From positions 496,001 to 560,000 of the forward strand of contig CAJNDT010001269.1 in assembly GCA_905221615.1 (NCBI GenBank): 64,000 nt of DNA. Reading direction: 5' to 3'. Source of the DNA: Symbiodinium sp. CCMP2592. Its lineage: Eukaryota > Sar > Dinophyceae > Suessiales > Symbiodiniaceae. The notes beneath the pieces were generated by a model. It saw nothing but the letters and a program-made list of their open reading frames with translations, was not told where the DNA came from and ran no database searches. Positions 60,033 through 64,000 of the stretch are shown here, one piece after another; position 1 is the stretch's first letter, and each line of letters starts with the position of its first letter. A program made the translations under genes and the position numbers.

Positions 60033-63000
60033 TGTGTGTGTCGAAGCTTAAAGCGCAGGGCGAGTTTGTGGTTTTAGAGTTTGTTCGTCAGGATCTTGGA
60101 GTGAACTCTTAGGCTTGGAATGGTTGGGGTTGGGTTTAGGCGCTTCTTTCGTGCTTGTAGGGTGGTATAGTAAAGTGTGTTCCAGAGCTTTGCAGTGTTC
60201 GAACATCACTATCTCGGAGTGTTGCACATGGCGACTGCAACGGCCGTGAACTGGTGTTCCGAGTGTATGTGCTTTGGCAGGTGTCGAGTGGTTTGTTACA
60301 AGCCCCCTGCGGCTGAAACTTCCATGCAGTACAATTGTTCGAAAAGGCTTCGAGGCATGGGGTGAATGGTGTAGGGGCCAGGCTCGACAGTAATCGTGGC
60401 TTCAACTTGAAGGGCTTGCAGCTTGTTGGCAAGGGCGGGGCAGCACATGCCTGATTCATTCGTTGCTTTCTCGGCCCTGCCTCTCAAGGACTTTCAACCG
60501 ACCTCCTAAGTTGTCCTGCATGTCAGAGGCACCCTTCAGGATGATGATCGGGCTGCCGCAGGCTCAGCAGCAGAATCTTGGAGTTAGTGCACAGAAATTA
60601 TCAATTTTTGTCTTGAGGTTTTCTTCAATACCACCAAAAACACCGATCTTTGCAGTTATTGAGGCCCCTATGTGAGGCATGGGCATGCAGCAGTCGGGTT
60701 CTGTAAAGGGGTTTAAGTGAATACTAGGGCTACCAAGGGATCTGTAGTAAAGAATAGGGTTTCCCCATTATGGTAACTTACACGGAATCCTCAGGCAGGG
60801 TCGGGGCTCGAGTTCAAGGATACTGGGGCCCTGTGGCAAAGGACCCAGACCCAAGAGCCCGCTTCCTTGGGCCCTGAATCAGGAAACCTTGGCTTTCGGG
60901 ATCTAGGGTCGGCCTCAGTGCGTGTGTTAAGACATGATCCAAGGGGATTCAAGGGGTTCAGTTAGGGTTTGGGGAATTAGGAGGTTTACGGAGGGCTTAG
61001 GGTTTACCCTGAAAGTTGTTGGAGCTTCTGGGCTGCCGTTGCCGGACGAAGTGCCGCTTCGATCTAAACCCGAAACCGTACTGCCTTCAAGCCAGAGGCC
61101 CCTTGCCCCCGGCCCTTGCCCATGTCTTCGTCCGAAACCCCCCAAGGTGTGAAACCTAAACCTTGTGCTCCGGACTTGCTCAAGCCGCAAGAAGGGCCGA
61201 AAGCGACAAAAACATCCGAAAACCCTAAGGCTCGAAGTCATAACAGCCCCGAAGCCTCAACCCCTCAGCTCTGAAAAGCCCTTAGCATCAGCCCTGGAGA
61301 AGTAGAAGCCCTACAAAGACCTTATCGTACACATACCCTTTTGCAGAAAAGTATCATGCACTACGGACAGCCTTATAGAACCTTATCATAGCCGACAGCA
61401 ACAGGCAGTCTTCCTTCACCCAATTAGCATTCGCCAAATCATCATGTATACAACCGTGCGATCGAACCCAGCACTGTATTCTCACACCCTTCGAAAACGT
61501 TACGAATCTCATACGCCGAGGGACCGAGGGAGACAGCCCAGGCCCAACAATGTAAGCAGGCCCTATATCGCAAGTCATCATGTCGTGCGGAACCCCTAAG
61601 ATCCAGCCCAGGACGAACACCATGCAGGTACAGGTGCCGGCCGGGGTGGGCCCTGGTCAACAGATATATGTTACAGCACCAGCTGCTCGATGCAAAGTTT
61701 GAACATGTTTTGGACACGATTCTTTTCAGGGAGATTATGGGCATTCCAATAACGTCTTTCAGAATTTTCTGAGGGTGGTTTCTCAGGGCTCCGGAATGGC
61801 TTTATCAGGGTCTAGAAGGTTTTTGCGTGGGCTTTGGGTGGGTTTGGCATGACGCATGGGGATTGTTGCGAGTGTCTCCCCATAGTATGTAATCTTCGTT
61901 GTGTCTTGTGCGGGGTGCGCCAACGATGGAGCAGCGGTTTCGTCTGCACTGCATTGTCAGTGCGCACCCATGTTGTTTACTTCCGGAATACTTCTACAGT
62001 TTCTACAGCTCTTCTCGACCAGGGGTATTGACGATTTCTGACTTGAAAAGAATGAAGAGACTGCCAGGCCCCTTCAGCATAAGACTTGACATCTCGGAAG
62101 ACCGAAAATGCCTGTGAACCCGAATAGTTGAGAAGCCGTACGTAATCTCGGTCAGCCGACTCCGTAAACTCCAACATGTAATCAGAGATAGCCCGGGTCA
62201 AACATGCTCAAGGCCCGAAAAAGCCGCAACAAGTCTGGACTTACCCCCGCATGTTATACACCCTACATACCGTGCCACAAAAGGACGGCGCGCAGATGCT
62301 GGTGGCTGTCCCTGCAGGCGCAGCTATGTGTAGTTTCCGTCGGCTGTGTCGCCCTTGCAGAGGTTGCGGTGTGTGGCTCAGGTTTGAGGACTTGCCAGGT
62401 CTCTTCGTGTATGAGGGGCAAAGCGTCAGGGATTTCTCATTCTCAGAGCTTCCTAAGGTCCTAAAGCCCAAACTCAAGACTTCGAAGCTTGCACCCGAGA
62501 CGTTTAAGCCTTGAACCCTGATCTTCCGCTTCCATCTTCTTTCTATACGTATATATATATATATATATATATATTCATTCCAATGTATAGAAACATATGG
62601 ATATATATATATATATATGATCATGATGATGATCATTAGATCAAGCTACCATGGTGGACTCCGAGGTAGTTTCAGGTTTGGGGCTGAGGGTTCATGGTTG
62701 GTCTTTCTGTAGCGTTGAGGGTTCAGGGTTGGACTTGTTCAGGGTGTATTGGGGGAGAAGTTCAGGCCTTTTTCCTAAACCGGGGGTGGCTTTGGTTGGG
62801 GGGCCAAGGAGAGCTCGGCAGACGTTTCGGCTCCCTTCCGCAGTCCTCTGTCCAGGTGTTTGCTTGGTTTTTGTGGGTCTACCTTGCGTGACCCGGCGTC
62901 CTGCTCGGAGTTACGTCTCCAGGTGAGGGTTTCGGGGTTTGCGGACTTAGGGTTTCAGGCTGGGTTAGACGGCAACACCTGGGGGCCTGGCTGCAAAAGG

Positions 63001-64000
63001 GTTGGATTTAGGGCTGCGAAAAGATTGAGTAGGCAAGAGGGTGTGCTCCCGCAGTCTGAGTTACCAGATCGTCCCAGCAGACCTCTCGATTGAGATGCGA
63101 CATCCCGGTGCTCCTTCTTTTCTCGACGCAACGTTTGCAGGTTTGGGGGTATCCCGAAAGCCTAAGCCGAAAACCCTTCAGCACCTCCTAAACCCTTAAG
63201 CGCCTGTGACACGCTAATTCTTTCGTTTCGAAACGATGTCTTTGCGTTCAATGCTTAAGTGTATCAACGAGCCCACACACACTTTGCATACAGCTCAGCG
63301 CGCTATTCATCGATCAGCTGTGTGTTGCTCTCCGTGCGCTGCGCGCGCTCACCTGCGACTCTCAAGCCCGAAGCACCACCAGGGTTTTCGGAAGTCTAGG
63401 GCGGGCCCGAGAGCGAGTTGCATCTTTTGATCCCGTCTCCTGGTGAAGGCGTGGGTCCGGGACAGGTGTTTCCAGTCCTGCTCCCCGGCAAGGGTTTAGT
63501 GTTCGGTTTCAGGGTTGGCTGTTCCGATTTCAGCGTGGCATATCGTGTATTCACCAAGCCACCAGCTCACTTCGCGGATGTAGACGGGCTGTTTTTCGCT
63601 GCTTTGTCATTTATTAGGCATCGTCCCGGCCAGACCCCAAACTCGAAGTGGCAGGTGATCCATGCCCCGAGTCAAGCCACCAGGTGACCTCACAGAGACG
63701 CGGTGCCAGTGCTCAATTCCATCCAAACAGAATGCTGGCTGGATCTGTCGTTTCCTAAAGCACGTGGTCTCAGACATCCTGAAGCGCAGGGGCTTCTGTT
63801 TTCCTGAAGGGCCAAACCTAAATTTGAACCACCCTCGAGCAACGAAGGGAGCGAAGTCTGCCATGCGACACCTAAATGCGCCACCTAAATGCGCCTTAAA
63901 CCCTAAACCCTAAATCCCTGAAGCCCAAGGCCATCCACCCAGAAGCCCTGAACCCAGCAATTCCAAATCCCCTCATGTCATGAAGCCGCATAATTATCTT
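59019..64000. other. Repeat-rich intergenic region to the window end, no gene supported
   Basis: Telomere-like heptamers in both orientations (59080-59270, 59400, 60960-61010, 63895-63915), module A copies at 59371 and 59741, a GAGAGA then TGTGTG microsatellite at 60003-60041, a possible M1 relic at 60601-60671, and two (TA)n runs at 62551-62573 and 62601-62618. A weakly coding-like frame at 62654-62926 and others under 110 codons lack domain features. The last 100 bp are again heptamer mosaic. Confidence 0.55.
60601..60671 (+). mobile_element. Possible M1 relic (right half)
   Basis: ATTGAGGCCCCTAT at the right end matches the M1 terminal repeat, and ATCAATTTTTG with ACCACCAAAAACACC resembles the interior of copy 4. 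No left terminal repeat is seen. Confidence 0.3.

Overview
This window looks like nuclear DNA of a dinoflagellate, most likely a Symbiodiniaceae-type alga. Four things point that way. Introns that can be resolved by reading frame include GC-AG introns with the AG|G acceptor context. Degenerate TTTAGGG/CCCTAAA (telomere-type) heptamers are sprinkled through all intergenic DNA. A relic matching 19 of 21 bases of the dinoflagellate spliced leader (recalled from memory) lies at 42980-43000. The protein families (LRR plus cysteine-rich polytopic receptor, NO VEIN-like ATPase, LINE with a 2OG-oxygenase ORF) also fit. Every gene I can support is on the + strand, as in unidirectional dinoflagellate gene clusters. 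Splicing was read by eye, so most exon edges are approximate.

Layout. 1-1000 is telomere-like repeat. 1378-8304 holds one multi-exon gene for a leucine-rich-repeat, cysteine-rich, multi-pass membrane protein. About 8950-19682 is best read as one very large gene for a NO VEIN-like protein: uncharacterised 5' exons, a GHKL/HSP90-type ATPase (13987-15360), a mid region, then a terminal exon with a J domain (HPD) and a C-terminal DUF3883-type nuclease-like domain. Directly behind its stop lies a satellite array (19860-22620) of 383/412-bp units, each a dimer of diverged ~191-bp monomers. 22621-31137 is repeat-rich intergenic DNA. 31138-32044 is a complete two-exon glutathione-S-transferase-like gene with a 97-nt GC-AG intron. 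32045-43319 is again intergenic mosaic with several miniature inverted-repeat elements and the spliced-leader relic.

About 43320-53800 is an island free of telomere-like heptamers. It carries four uninterrupted ORFs: LINE ORF1, LINE ORF2 (AP-type endonuclease plus reverse transcriptase with YADD), a 2-oxoglutarate/Fe(II) dioxygenase-like ORF, and a membrane-anchored coiled-coil ORF. ORF1 and ORF2 are in the same frame and separated by a single UAG. I regard this island as the most interesting part of the window. 53950-58720 is a tandem segmental duplication (two ~2.3-2.5 kb copies), each holding a nested ~150-bp triplication. 58721-64000 returns to the telomere-like mosaic.

The non-coding DNA has a recognisable grammar: heptamers, at least three dispersed non-heptamer modules, two families of ~90-105-bp inverted-repeat elements, a single hAT-like element with an 8-bp target duplication, and TA-rich tracts of ~10-bp period. 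None of these has been compared with a database here.
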